Source: Silene noctiflora (taxonomy: Eukaryota; Streptophyta; Magnoliopsida; Caryophyllales; Caryophyllaceae). From it: DNA of 51,501 bases. The notes beneath the pieces are model-generated. The model saw only the letters and a program-made list of their open reading frames with translations. It had not been told where the DNA came from and searched no databases. Position numbers and translations under genes: made by a program. This document shows, piece by piece, positions 1 through 11,372 of the stretch (its first letter is position 1; each line of letters begins with the position of its first letter). The DNA is taken from assembly GCA_009801015.1 (NCBI GenBank), contig VHZZ01001464.1:21341-72841 (forward strand), written 5' to 3'.

Positions 1-1427
1 TGTAAAAGTCAACCAAAACAATTATTTCTCATGTATTCTCAACATGGCCCACCATTACTGATTTTTTTGAGGAAATGAAAAAATAAAAAAAAATGCATAT
101 AATGACATGGGTTAAATGATGATGCTTTAAATGTTTTTTGTATTAATAAAGATAAGACGTGTCATTATTGAAAACAACTTTTTGCGTAATAATTTTCATT
201 TGCTTTATTAGATATTCATTATTTATGTTGTTTAATTACATGTTTATATTATCCTAGATAATTGATGGTAAGTTCCTAGTTCCTTCATTTTTCATCATTG
301 GTCTAAAACCGGTCATTTACATGCCTTAAATAGAATCTCACTTATATTTTATTTTATTTTCCTCTACATTTGTTCGGTCCAAATTCATCGTATTCAACAA
401 AATTAAAATTAAATTTACTCCAACCAAATCCATACGATTTTGTTCGATTTCATCTCGAAACTCATTACTACAATTGTACAATTTGTACCATATATAAATA
501 TGATAATAATTGATATTGTGGATCGTTTTTGCTTAGCAAAATTCCAAATTAATTAAATGCGGTGGGAGCTCGCAAAACGACGGAATATTTAATTTAATTT
601 AATATTTAATTTAATTTAATAAAGAGTGTGTGTTACATGTGTACGGATCGTGAGGGATACTATTATTAAATTAATTAAATTAATTAAGCCGAATGCCGAC
701 AACGAACCCTATACCATACGTAATCAACCAATGCGAACAAGAAACGTAACGTATTTAAATCTTGATCACTTTAACTAATAAAATAATCACTATCGAATTA
801 TAAATGTTGCTATCTAACAATTCACATTTTTTATTTCTTTACGTAAATTAATAAATTATATTTATCTTTCAAATTTAAATTCTTATTTAAAACTGTTATA
901 ATTTGTAAGTTGTAAATTGCTCCAAAGTTAAAAATTGATAGGTTTTAATTTGTAACGGTTTAAGAGAATCCTATTACGTAGTATTATTCAAAATATAGGA
1001 TTATAGTATAATAAAAGGGGTTATTATATGAAAGTGTGATTTTTTTTTTTTTTAGAATTTGATAAGAAACAAAAGGTTAAGGTTTTGAAGTTTAATCTGC
1101 ATAAGTGAAAAAGCAGTAAAATGTGGACGATATTAACACATCCTTATTTTTAGAGGCGGTTTTAGTGATTATCCTTTCAGTCAAGAAATAAATTGACTAG
1201 TTTAGTTCTGATAAAACAACAAAGTGTGAGTTTGAGCACAAATTCTAGATTAAGATGACAATATTCATTTTAATGTTAAAATTGATTTAAATAATGAGAA
1301 TCATGACAAGGATAATTGTCTAGGAATAACACAAGTTTGTCTTATTATTAAGTGGTAATATTTGAATCTGTTTTATCATTAAAATGAAATTGTCGTTTTA
1401 AGCAAGATTCTCTAGAGTTTGATCCTG
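1..1427. other. AT-rich intergenic DNA without a recognisable gene
   Basis: No reading frame of note and no family I recognise. The stretch is AT-rich, with short TTAATT/TTTAATT runs near 590-690 and a T tract near 1038. It ends at the left target duplication of the SINE at 1444. Confidence 0.6.
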
Positions 1428-1441
1428 AAAAGTAGGGAAGC

Positions 1442-1485
<44 letters not shown>

Positions 1486-1674
1486 GGAGTATCGTCTACC
1501 GACAGTTTTTGGCAATCTCCTTTAGCGTACCGAAGACAATTTAATTGGTTGACCCCTTCCAAACTTGACTTTTTCATTTCCAAGAGTCAGAAATCGAACC
1601 CTTAACCATCTGTTTAATAGATGAGAGTCTTTTATCACTTACTCCCTTTTAACTTTGAAAAAGTAGGGAAGCAC
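1428..1674 (-). mobile_element. tRNA-derived SINE with poly(A) tail and target site duplication
   Basis: A short retroposon lies on the minus strand. On the plus strand it opens with 37 consecutive T (1444-1480), which is the poly(A) tail of the minus-strand element, followed by about 175 bp of body. The body holds GGTTCGATTTC (read on minus, near 1580-1600), close to the RNA polymerase III box B consensus GGTTCGANNCC. The 16-bp direct repeat AAAAGTAGGGAAGCAC flanks it exactly at 1428-1443 and 1659-1674. Poly(A) tail, box B and long direct repeats together define a SINE; box A is only weakly visible. No coding capacity. Confidence 0.85.
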
Positions 1675-1970
1675 CATGACAAGCCAATTAAACTTGGGGA
1701 CTGCATATTTACCAATTTTGACTCTTAACATGTACATTCGAGTACAAAATTGACTATGTCTATCACATAGTCTTTTATAGCTCAAAGTGCAGATCCCTTG
1801 AACTTAATTTACGTGATGACGTTTACATATTGATGAAATTTCCAGCTCAATTTAATGTTATATACCAAGAGGGATGGACTATACAACCAGTTGTACCAGT
1901 TATACGATGTAAAATTTGAGCTTTGTAATAAAGTATTCGAGTTTTATGTTAAAGAATATGAGTTTTATTA

Positions 1971-2260
1971 GGGCATCCACAAAGAGGTTTGTCTATTGAC
2001 ATATCATCAGTTTAACAAACCTTTTCAATAACAAACCCTTACCCAACAATAGACAAACCTTTCCAAGGTTTATATTATAGGACCCACATAATAATTACAT
2101 TCATAGAATTTTTGGTAAGTGACTCTACAAACCCGTATAGTATATAGTAACCATTCTTATCAACAAACCTCCAAACCTATCTCTAGCAATAAGAGGTTTG
2201 TAGACAAACCTCGACATGTCATCTACAAACCCCTTGACAAACCCCCTATTGTTAATGTCT
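1971..2260. mobile_element. Harbinger-like MITE with TTA target duplication
   Basis: The ends are imperfect inverted repeats (GGGCATCCACAAAGAGG against AGACATTAACAATAGGGG on the other strand) and the element is flanked by TTA at 1968-1970 and 2261-2263, the 3-bp duplication typical of PIF/Harbinger elements. The interior repeats AGGTTTGT and its complement many times, so it can fold. No transposase. Confidence 0.6.
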
Positions 2261-2263
2261 TTA

Positions 2264-3570
2264 GAAAGCATCTGATTTCATCCATTTACACATAGAAAAA
2301 ATACATATAAACTCGGATTCTTATACCTTGGTTGTACAATGCTTATATACAACTGGATGTATAGTCTTATTTGTGTTATATCATTGCTCCATGTCATGTT
2401 GTGGTAGAACAAGAAAGAGTCGGCCATTTTATTTGAAAATCCACCACATTATCATCAGAGCGCATTCAATGAGACCGTAGTATATTATAGTAAGATTATC
2501 ATGATATCCGTTTATATTATGAAGAAGCTGATAAGGATTCGGCTAAATTAGATTGAATTGAATTGAATTGGTATCACTTCATACTAAGAAATACGAGATT
2601 GTCTTAACTCTTAAGGGAGATCGACTATTCTTTTAGATCCGACATTGATTTATATGAGTTGTAAATTTTTTTTTAAATCAAAGGAGATCATGTAATAACG
2701 TCAAACAATCCTTGAGTAGATTCTCACACACTTTGAGCTCGAACTCACCTACATTATTAGAGTCCAATTTCTTGGTTCACAATTCACACATTCATTCCTA
2801 AATAAATATTTAATGACCGCTCTACCAATAAATATAACTTATATGTACTGATCTATTTCTAACGATAAGAGAAGGCTAGACTATTATAGGAACGGTAACT
2901 TATCTATCCAACTGTCAAAAAAATAAAATAAAATGTGCATTGGTCTATTTGATCAATAGTTACCAATCTAAATTAAAGCTCTGTTGGTTGTCAAATTGCC
3001 TTTTTAACCCTTATTTTTAATTGTAGTATTACTACACTCGCAAATTTACTCTGCCACTCAATATTATAAGCAGAAAAATGAGAATATTAGATTGTGAGCG
3101 CCAGAAACAATTTTCACTTTAACATTATCATCTATGATCTGCCTATTTTTTCGCTCTTAAACATGGGGGTGCCCCCACCTTGTCCCCCCTATTCGTTTTG
3201 TGAGTGGCATTATCCGTCTTCGGATCCGACCCGTCACAAGGGAGACGCTTTGAAATGATAGATCTATGTAAACATAAAGTGCACATCAATGAGCTGTTTT
3301 ACCAAATAATTTGTGGCAAGGCTTCAACATACTATATCTAGTACATTACTACTCTTACGAAATTTCTTATAATTACAAATAATTGTCTCTTTTCTTCTTT
3401 AATTTGGTCACATATGCATACATTTCCTTGTTATCTAGATGGAAAACATAATTTTCTTACTTAAAATGGAGACTGACTTTTTTTACTAGACTTCCTACAT
3501 ACATTAGTCTTTTAGTTAGGGTAGACAATGCTAGTTGATTACACAACCCTGCAACCACCACCCTCTACTA
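2264..3570. other. Intergenic DNA; small MITE remnant near 3195-3252
   Basis: No gene recognised. At 3195-3252 the motifs TTATCCGTCTTC, CCCGTCACAAG and GAGACGCTTTG resemble fragments of the Mutator-like MITE family found elsewhere in the window (11820, 16625, 39663, 40115, 41444), but the copy is not intact. Confidence 0.5.
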
Positions 3571-4145
3571 AGGCAGAGCACGGATCGAATATCCGATCCA
3601 AAGTGCTAGTTTAGATCGAATATCCATATTAAAAACTGCTGAAGTCAGGAATCCATCTAAACCAAATGATTCGAATATCCAAAATAATCGGATCGGATGC
3701 GGATATTCATCGGATACTCATATTTTGGAATTACTTTAAATTAAGTTTGAAATACAATCATATTCATCGTCATACATGATGATTTTTTTTAGTATTCTTA
3801 ATCCAATGTTCTTGACATAAAATTTAAGTAACATTTACATGTTTCTCTAATATTTTAAACTTTAATTGAGTTTTTGTATCAAATAAAAGTGTATTTTCAC
3901 GAAGTTATACTAGAAAATTATAGTTTCGGATCAGATCGGATTACAAATGTTTTCATTAAATATCCATATCCAATCCATAACCAAAAATTTTGGATCGGAT
4001 ATCCGATCCAAACTTACCTTTCGGATCAGATATCCAAAAATTCGGATAAGATACAGATCAGATATCGGATCAGTTTGCCCTACCCTGCCCTACCGAATTT
4101 TGGATAATCAGTTTGGATAATCGAATTTTTTGCCCTGCCCTACCG
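3571..4145. mobile_element. Decayed hAT-like non-autonomous element rich in ATATCCGATCC
   Basis: The motif GGAT(C)GAATATCC / GGATCGGATATCCG recurs about ten times in both orientations between 3590 and 4080. The left border AAGGCAGAGCACGGATC and the right-border complement AGGGCAAACTGATCC are related as imperfect inverted repeats. The 77-residue frame across this region is built from these repeats and is not taken as a gene. Borders are approximate and I see no certain target duplication. Confidence 0.45.
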
Positions 4146-5000
4146 GCCTCTACGACTCAAAAGCTATCGCGTCTCTATGAGTCTATAACTACGATATGCT
4201 TTTTGAGGTTACATGTTTATTTCGTCGAGAGTTGAATATACCTACTAATAACGTATTAGGCAGGGCCGTCAAATGGATTTGAGAGATTGGTTCTACAAGA
4301 CAATTTGAGGCCTCATATAATAGAAAAACAGAGTTTAATTTCTTAGTAAATAGTACTTAAACTTAACATTTGGCTCGCAAACAAGAACAAATGGTTTGGT
4401 ATGGTCCCGGTTCTAAGAACCTTTTGAACATGCTATTAGACGACCCTGATACTAGTACACCGCTTGTCTTAGTCATTTGTTACCTTTTATATTCTTTCTG
4501 GACGTATTTCAATCATGGTAAACAAATGATTGAAACGGAATGAGCCAAATATCGGACATGGTGAAGCTAATTCTACCTTATTAAGCTGAAACCTTAAACT
4601 TCATTTTATGCAGTTGCTTTCAGCTTTTAGCATAATCATGTTTGCTGTTAGTGAATGGATCTTGCTTAATATTGCTGCTAAGAAGGGAAGCATCAGCGAT
4701 AGGTGGCAAAACCGCGTGGGCTACAAAACAGAACAATCAAAGATAATGGTCTGCATAATGAGGCTTCATCAAGAAGCATTACTTAAAAATCAATTGCTGC
4801 AAAAGTGACAGTCTTTTAGCATAATCATCGATTGAAAACCCCCGTTTTCCATGATTTAGCGTCTGGCATTCAAAATCAACTCGTGTTTTGGACAAAACGG
4901 ATAATGTAGCTGGTGTAATGTAGTTATATCTATAGATCAAGGAGAGATAATTGTGACTGAAACAAACGATTACCATATAACAAGATGAGATTAACAACAT
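4146..5000. other. Intergenic DNA downstream of the KNOLLE gene
   Basis: No gene recognised. A 66-residue frame at 4608-4808 resembles no family I know and lacks further support. Confidence 0.5.
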
Positions 5001-5300
5001 CACAGTAGCACTATTTGCAAATTCGAAAACATACATGGAGCTCTGAGTAACAGCCCCAAACTAGGAAAGAACCATCCAACAGCACCACCTGTCACCCGAA
5101 CAAAATCAGCTGTGACTAAGGCTTACAATAATCGGAACAACCACCACGAAAATAGGTAACAGCCCACCACAGTAGCACAATTTGCAAGTTGGAAAACAGA
5201 CATTGGAGCTCGTGAGTAACAACCCCAAACCAGCAACGAAATCAGCTGTGACTAAGACTCACAATAATCGGAAGCACTACCACGAAAATAAGAATCAAGA
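5001..5300. repeat. Tandem duplication of the KNOLLE 3' end (period about 167 bp)
   Basis: Two related copies begin with CACAGTAGCA at 5001 and 5168. The second copy runs into the last coding exon of the KNOLLE gene and contains its true stop codon. The first copy, about 5110-5152, still spells on the minus strand the last 15 or so codons of the tail anchor (IFVVVVPIIVSLSHS and a stop), with mostly synonymous differences from the real exon. It lies downstream of the real stop and so belongs to the 3' UTR or flank. Confidence 0.8.
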
Positions 5301-6918
5301 GAGCAATAATCCCAATACACATACACTTCCTAGACCCTCTTTGATACTCCTTAGCCTGTTTCAAATTCTTCGACCCGTCTTTCACATAATGTGCAGCATT
5401 AACAACATGATGCTCAATGTTATCCATTTGCTCCCCTTGAGCCTCAACCATGAGAGCCATATCCAGGAACACTTGATGCAGCTCCAACAGTGACCTCTCA
5501 ATCTCCTTTGCAGCATCATATCGACCTTGGATCTCGATCACAGTCTCAAGCACCTTGCCTCGGCCATGCTCCTGAATGGCGTGTGCAAGAATTTCCCCTT
5601 CATCGGTTCCATTTGATATGATCTTTTCAAGGACTTCGTTGTCAGGGTGTTCTCCTGTGACTGTGTAGTAGCATCTTCCTACTGTTTCCTTGTATTCTGA
5701 CATCATTTTTTGCCTTAATGCTTGAAAATCCATCATTAGCTCCTTCAGTTTTTTTCTCAGGCCATTTGTTACGCAAATCCTTGTCCTGCAATTCACATAA
5801 AGGGATAATTATAAATTCATAGCCTATATTATTATCATCTAACTACTAAATTCACAAATTTTGACAGTTTTCAGTTTCAAAATCTAATTTTAGCAGCCAA
5901 ACATAATCCTATGTCAGTTTTACAGGATCGGTTTTATAAGCTCGTACTGAACTCAATTAATCATATCAGATCATGACCTTACTTGAACAGGATCGGTTCT
6001 ATAGGATCATACTTTTGAATCATATCATATCAATTAAATTCCAACAAATACCACTGAAAATTTCACCCATAAACAAACTTGATTTATAAAACACACAATT
6101 AAGTAATTCATCACCATAAGAACGATCACAATCAAAATTTAATCATGCAAAAAATTAAATGCAAACCCTAAATCACAAATCCAATCAAAAGATAAAAATA
6201 CCCAAAAATTAACCCAAATTAATCCTCATGACCGATCAAGAGGAGTACCCATTTCAGCAGAACAAACCTTAAATCACAAATCCAATTAAAATAAAAAAAA
6301 AACCCGAAATTTAACCCAAATTAATCCTCATTACCGATCAACAGGAGTACTCATTTCAACAGAACAAACCCTAAATCACAAATCCAATCAAAGCATAAAA
6401 ACAAAAAAAATAAACCCAAATTAATCCTCATTACCGATCAACAGGAGTACTCATTTCAGCAAAACAAACCCTAAATCACAAATCAAATTAAAACATTAAA
6501 AAACCCGAAATTTAACCCAAATTAATCCTCATTACCTATCAACAGGAGTACCCATTTCAGCAGAAAGACGACGATTATGCGCAGTTTCTCGATCCATCTG
6601 TTCAAGACGAGCCTTAATGACTTTAGTCTTCTTAAGAACAGACACAATATCAGCATTAATTTTTCCTCTCAAAGCCTTCAAAGCTTCCGGCTTGTGAAGT
6701 GATTTACTCTCCTCATTCGCCGATTCAAGCGTCATCAGAATGTCTTGAATCAATACCATCTCAGTCTTCACCTTTTCCGCCTCTTCTAAAAAAGCCTCCA
6801 TTTTCGGGTCGGAATTAGACCCACCAATACCCATCTCAAGGTCTTTCTCCTCGTCCTTAGCCGCCGCCTTTTTAAGATCGACGTAGCTTAAAAACGACTT
6901 TGTCATCAAATCATTCAT
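5242..6918 (-). CDS. SYP111: KNOLLE/SYP111-type Qa-SNARE syntaxin, cytokinesis-specific
   Basis: Target-membrane Qa-SNARE that drives vesicle fusion at the forming cell plate. Two coding exons: 6918-6536 and 5785-5242 (intron 5786-6535, GT-AG, splitting an Arg codon), giving 308 aa; Arabidopsis KNOLLE is about 310. The start is the ATG opening MNDLMTKSF, which the family shares; an upstream in-frame Met at 6951 lies inside a probable 5'UTR intron. N-terminal syntaxin three-helix domain about residues 30-125; linker TNGLRKKLKE at about 134-143; SNARE motif about 215-277 with the zero-layer Gln at 244 in VEAQGEQ; C-terminal membrane anchor about 282-304 followed by SLSHS. KNOLLE is preferred over SYP112 because of the TVTGEH and VLETVIEIQ segments, and because MSA mitotic promoter motifs lie upstream. 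Odd: copies of both exon edges occur in flanking non-coding DNA. Confidence 0.9.
6165..6565. repeat. About 101-bp tandem repeat spanning the KNOLLE exon 1/intron junction
   Basis: The sequence ACCGATCAACAGGAGTACTC and its flanks recur with starts at 6231, 6333, 6433 and 6534 (spacings 102, 100, 101). The last copy is the real end of exon 1 with donor GATAG/GTAAT on the minus strand. The other three lie within the intron and read GATCGGTAATG, so each keeps a donor-like GGTAATG. Each unit also holds AAACCCTAAATCACAAATCC, which explains the telomere-like AAACCCTAA motifs here. Confidence 0.85.
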
Positions 6919-6924
6919 TTTTCC

Positions 6925-7036
6925 CTGAACAAACAAAATTCCAAAATCCACAAAATTGTTAGTAAATTAAATTTTGTAAAGTAAGGCAGACTCAGTCTTG
7001 AAATTGTAAAGATGGGATTGTTTTCGGGTTTCGTAC
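6925..7036 (-). other. Probable 5'UTR intron of the KNOLLE gene
   Basis: On the minus strand, TCAG/GTACGA at 7037/7036 and TTTGTTCAG/GGAAAA at 6925/6924 are good donor and acceptor sites. The acceptor lies six bases before the start codon. Splicing removes the upstream in-frame Met at 6951, which favours 6918 as the start. No transcript evidence. Confidence 0.6.
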
Positions 7037-7163
7037 CTGAAATTGTTAGTAACTGAGATGGGAATCTGGGATTGTTGATCAAAGAGAGAAATAGAAATAT
7101 GGTAATTTGTTGTTGATCAAGTGAGGGGAGAAAATGGAAGGTTTTAAGTTGTAAAAGGAAATA

Positions 7164-7174
7164 TGACCGTTGGA
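7164..7174 (-). promoter_or_regulatory. MSA (mitosis-specific activator) element
   Basis: The minus strand reads TCCAACGGTCA, a perfect match to the MSA consensus YCYAACGGYYA bound by three-repeat MYB (MYB3R) factors in G2/M genes. It lies about 250 bp upstream of the KNOLLE start codon. Confidence 0.8.
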
Positions 7175-7320
7175 AATTTAAGCTCTGGGTGGGGAAGTTA
7201 TTTGAACGTTATAGTCGCATCTGAAATTACTTAAATACCCACAGCATTTGATCAAATTGGTCCCTTTCACATGATTTGCGCGGAGGTTAGTTTTGTCCAT
7301 TTGGTATAAAACGAATGTAG

Positions 7321-7331
7321 TAGCCGTTGTG
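7321..7331 (-). promoter_or_regulatory. Second MSA-like element
   Basis: The minus strand reads CACAACGGCTA, matching YCYAACGGYYA at ten of eleven positions with the AACGG core intact, about 400 bp upstream of the KNOLLE start and in the same orientation as the first element. Confidence 0.6.
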
Positions 7332-7570
7332 AGATATGATGGTTAGCATAACAGGCTTCAACTAATTATGGGGCTATACAAAATTGTTGTATTGGGCTTT
7401 ATGCTTCCTTGAGTACTTTCTCCTCATTAAAATATTCCTACTATCTCGCTCATTTGTTTACCTTTCATTAAAATATTCAACACAAAGAATTAAAAAAAGT
7501 AAGAAATAATTAAAACAAAGGAATATTAGATTGTTAAAAGAAACTGGTATATATATTTAAACAAATGTAA

Positions 7571-8000
7571 GGCTCTGTTTGGTAAAACTACCTGAAAAGG
7601 TAGCTGAAACCTGAAAAGGTAGCTAAAAACTGAAAAGCTAACTGAAACTTAAAAAGGTAACCGATAAGGTAGCTGAAAATTATGAACTGATAAGGTAGCT
7701 GATTATATAAAAAAATGTTTGGCAAACTAACTGTAAAGGTAACTGATTTTGATGAAATGACGTAAAAGGATATGAGAACTATTTAATAGTATAGATTTCA
7801 AGGGTAAAAAAGGAAAATCATATCAAATAAGGTACCTGAAATCTCAAATGCTACTCTAGGTAGCATTTCATTTCAGGTAGCTTATTTGGTTAAATAAGCT
7901 ACTTACCAAACGCTTACAAACAAATAAGGTACCTGAAATTTTGGTCAAATAAGCTACTTTGACCAAATCAGGTACCTGAAATGGCTTGCCAAACGGAGCC
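7571..8000. mobile_element. Harbinger-like MITE, 430 bp, perfect TAA duplication
   Basis: Terminal inverted repeats GGCTCTGTTTGG and CCAAACGGAGCC are flanked by TAA at 7568-7570 and 8001-8003. The inside is a string of AGGTAGCTGAAA / TTTCAGGTACCT repeats in both orientations, giving a long foldback. No transposase gene. Confidence 0.85.
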
Positions 8001-8003
8001 TAA

Positions 8004-8960
8004 GTATATAGATTGTACTTTTAGTTATTGAGATAGTTTTACCCATGAGATTGTCTTACAAAACAATGTGTGATCTCAAACAATAGCATTATTATTAAAA
8101 ATGCAAAACCTGAAATAGTCCGCAAAATTCATCGGGTTTGAAGTATTTAAATTAGTAAAATTTCACTCATCGGTACTCTGTAGGAGTAATTTTAGAAGTG
8201 GTGAACTGGTGATCAGGTCACTCTAGTCAATATAAGGTCACTGTGGGCTAGGATTGCGCTGAGTCATTATTTTGGTTGGAGTCAATATAGGTGTGCGTCA
8301 AGTCATTATTTTGGTTTGAGTCAATTTAGTTGTGCGTCAAATTTTCATTGGTTCAAAATAGGTTATTACGGGTCATTTTCTTTTTAAGTTATGAACATAT
8401 CTTTTATCTTAAATTTTCACTTTTTGATTGATAATTTAATGCTAAATTTTAATCTTGAGTGCATATATATTAGTTTTAATTAAAATGATAATGAAAAATG
8501 TCAAATAAATCGTACTTGAAACATTATTGGGTTAGCTCATTATCGTGTCAATTATCTGTTGGTAAATTAGTAAACTATACAACTAGTTGTATAATCTTTT
8601 GTTCTGATTGAATGATTATAAAATCAGGGGTCATTCCTGGTTGGTTTCTATTCGACTTGGTTGGAATAAATAGGATTGTCACCATTTTTTTAGTTTTAAC
8701 TGGGTCGGATTGATTTCGGTACACCAAATTTTGCATTACTGTTAGGCTGCCGGTCTTTTGGTTCGGGGTCGTTACGTGGGGTTGAACTTTTGAGTCCCCC
8801 AACTGCCTTTCCCTATGCATGCCACTATCTAAAATTCTAGAGTAATTGGACCTTGACTATTTCAAGGTTTACCTCCTGGAAAATGTAACAGCAGCATAAA
8901 ATTCTGAAGTAATTAATTGAATTAAAATCAAGGCTTATTTTTTGAAAGAAAATCCAAGTC
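8004..8960. other. Intergenic DNA without a recognisable gene
   Basis: Around 8265-8345 the phrase AGTCATTATTTTGG and GTGCGTCAA recurs twice as a short local duplication. An 81-residue minus frame at 8575-8820 has no recognisable domain. Confidence 0.5.
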
Positions 8961-8964
8961 GGGT

Positions 8965-9235
8965 TCAACATATTACCAAATCATTAAGAGCCATACAGGC
9001 AATGTAGCAGAACCTACCCACATTCCAAGGACTAAAATGAGCTAACTCGTGCGCAACTTGATTAAAAGACCTACGAACACATGAAAACGAAACTGACTCA
9101 AACCAGCTACATATATAACGAGAAAATATTGTTTATTCCATGCTTCCTTTTCTTTAAATCCTCGATCACAGCTAGAGTCTCGGACACTTTGATCAGTTAG
9201 GATTAAGATCTAACTTAATTTGATGTCTCAACTCT
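8965..9235 (-). pseudogene. Broken reverse-transcriptase-like RNase H (RVT_3) fragment of a LINE
   Basis: Read on minus, one frame gives ETLAVIEDLKKRKHG (about 9180-9135) and, after a frame change, SWFESVSFSCVRRSFNQVAH followed by ELAHF (about 9110-9030) and a stop at 8967-8965. The R-x-x-N-x-x-AH-x-LA pattern with a preceding VIxD is characteristic of the C-terminal RNase H domain of plant non-LTR retrotransposons and related RVT_3 proteins. The frameshift and upstream stops show it is dead. The rest of the element is not visible nearby. Confidence 0.65.
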
Positions 9236-9239
9236 TGAG

Positions 9240-11370
9240 TCCAATGATCCTCTCGAAATACAATGCCATTAAAACTTTAACAAAAAAGCTTTATCATCCT
9301 TGTGGTTATTCGGACAAAAAAATAAATATATGAAAAAAATGTAAAGCCATCGTATACAAGATTTTTGTGGAACACCACAAATTATCCTATGAGTCTATTT
9401 TCATGTTGACATTATACTTGTATTAGCTAGTGAAAAATGACGGAATGCTACCGGATAGTATTGAGTTTTTAACATTCCATATTAGACTATCAGCATATAT
9501 CGCCACAATGTAACGATCATGTTATATTAGAGTAATATTCTTTGAACCAAAAAAAAAAATATTAGAGTAATATTCTCATGTAAACATAGTGACATTAAAT
9601 TCAGTATGGTTGGATGGTGCAAGCTCATTTTCCCATGTCGATTGGAGTATGAAGCGGACTACAACAAGTATCAAACAACAATCACATAAATAGAAGAAAA
9701 ACAATACTTTATCTATTCAACCGGTTCTTTACGTTTTGCCCCGAACCCTTCTTAAAACATCAATGTCAAAATTATTTTCAGCCACAAGGCGGGAGTTTAT
9801 TATTTTGACTTTTACTTGCTGTTGTGACACGCAGTTCTAAGATTCCAACTAGTATTTAAACAAAAATAAAATATGAAAAATACTGTATGATCCAATTGCA
9901 GACGAATTCATCATGTTAAAATGAAGAATCTTACTCATAAAAGAGATTTTTTTTACAAAAAAGGGACAATTTTAATTGAAAAGCTAGGGCTATTAAAAGT
10001 CTAAAAAGAAATCAAAGAATTACATCTTTTCCCATAGAAATTAATGAAATGTAGCATCCTCTTTAGGACTTGTAACTTGGAAGTCCTTCCGTTCCGTTCA
10101 ATAATTTACATTTACTACATAATAAAATAAATGTAAACTATTAACTGGGACAAAGGGAGTAAGCTATTTTGTCTCTCTTCAAATTTGATGCATGCTACAA
10201 AGTCTTAACTGATGATCATACATAGTTAAGGAAGCAACCAAAATCAACATATGATACGGACTAAGATGAATGTATTTTATGTAGCGTCACTAACGGTTAT
10301 ACTCCCGCCTTAGATTTGAAAATCGTCTGCATTAACATTGCCCTTAGTAGCACCTAATTAAACACCCCAAAAACCATCTAAACATGATTAAAAGACGACT
10401 CACATAATCAAATTTAGGTAAGACGGCCAAGTAGTTATTAGGTATATTCAGCTCCAAATTCGAGTCCAGCTCCCTTTGGCCTCCATCCTCTTATGGCATA
10501 TTCGCATTGCGTCATTATAATCACTAAGTTAAAATAAAATGTGGGTTTGTGAACAAATTCAGGATTTGATAAGTTGTTGAATTCACATATCTCAAATGAA
10601 AGAGATGAACCAGATAACAGTCATGTACGGTCCATTAAAATGATAGACACTATATAATATCAAGTAACAGATGATACTGAGATTCGGTATCATTCCGTGA
10701 CTCCCTTCCATTATCTAACAGTCGAGATCGACTAATCAATGTTGCATTGCAGAAAAACATGAAAAATCAAGGAGAAGTAGATGAAGAATTAGTGAAATAA
10801 AAGAAAAGAATTGAAAACCCTAGAGTTGGGAGTAACAGAAGAAACAAAACTGAAGAACATTCAAAAGGAGTCATGATGATAAAAATCACTTCCAATGATG
10901 AAATTCTAGGTTTTTACTAAACAGTCAATTTTGACTGACACATTAACTCAACTCAACTCCCAGATCTATTTGTCATCATAACTTGTGTTGAATTTTACCA
11001 CCCCATCATAAAAAAAATTACTGCAATGATGAAATCACTAGCAACTACTTCAATTTCACCTAATTTACTCTGTCTACAAAGATAACAAAAAAAATAAATT
11101 AAAATAAATGTTGTATCAACTTTTTCATCATTACACCAATCTTCACCCAACAACCATCAAAGCCCTTCTTGATTATCAATAAATTCATCAAATTAATCAA
11201 TATTATCACATAAATAAATTACCATCATGGATAATTATGGAAAATACAGTAAAATTAATGAATTAATGAAGATTTTGGATCTTACCCATTTCAAAGTGAG
11301 GTATTAGCAATCAAATAAGATTTGGAAGATCAAATTAAGGGGAATGAAGCCTGGTCCGAAAGCAAGATAA
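9240..11370. other. Intergenic DNA; small Stowaway-like remnant at 10084-10159
   Basis: No gene recognised. At 10084-10159, CCTTCCGTTCCGTTCAATAA opposes a right end ACTGGGACAAAGGGAGTA with internal complementary TTTACATTTA/TAAATGTAAA, the pattern of a degraded Stowaway MITE. The rest is AT-rich and featureless to the eye. Confidence 0.5.
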
Positions 11371-11372
11371 TA

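Noticed and set aside
3874-4107. 77-codon plus frame with IRYPYP-like repeats
   Set aside because: Encoded by the repeated ATATCCGATCC motif of a decayed transposon.
6165-6480. Repeated AAACCCTAA motifs suggesting an interstitial telomere
   Set aside because: They are single motifs inside a 101-bp tandem unit, not a TTTAGGG array.
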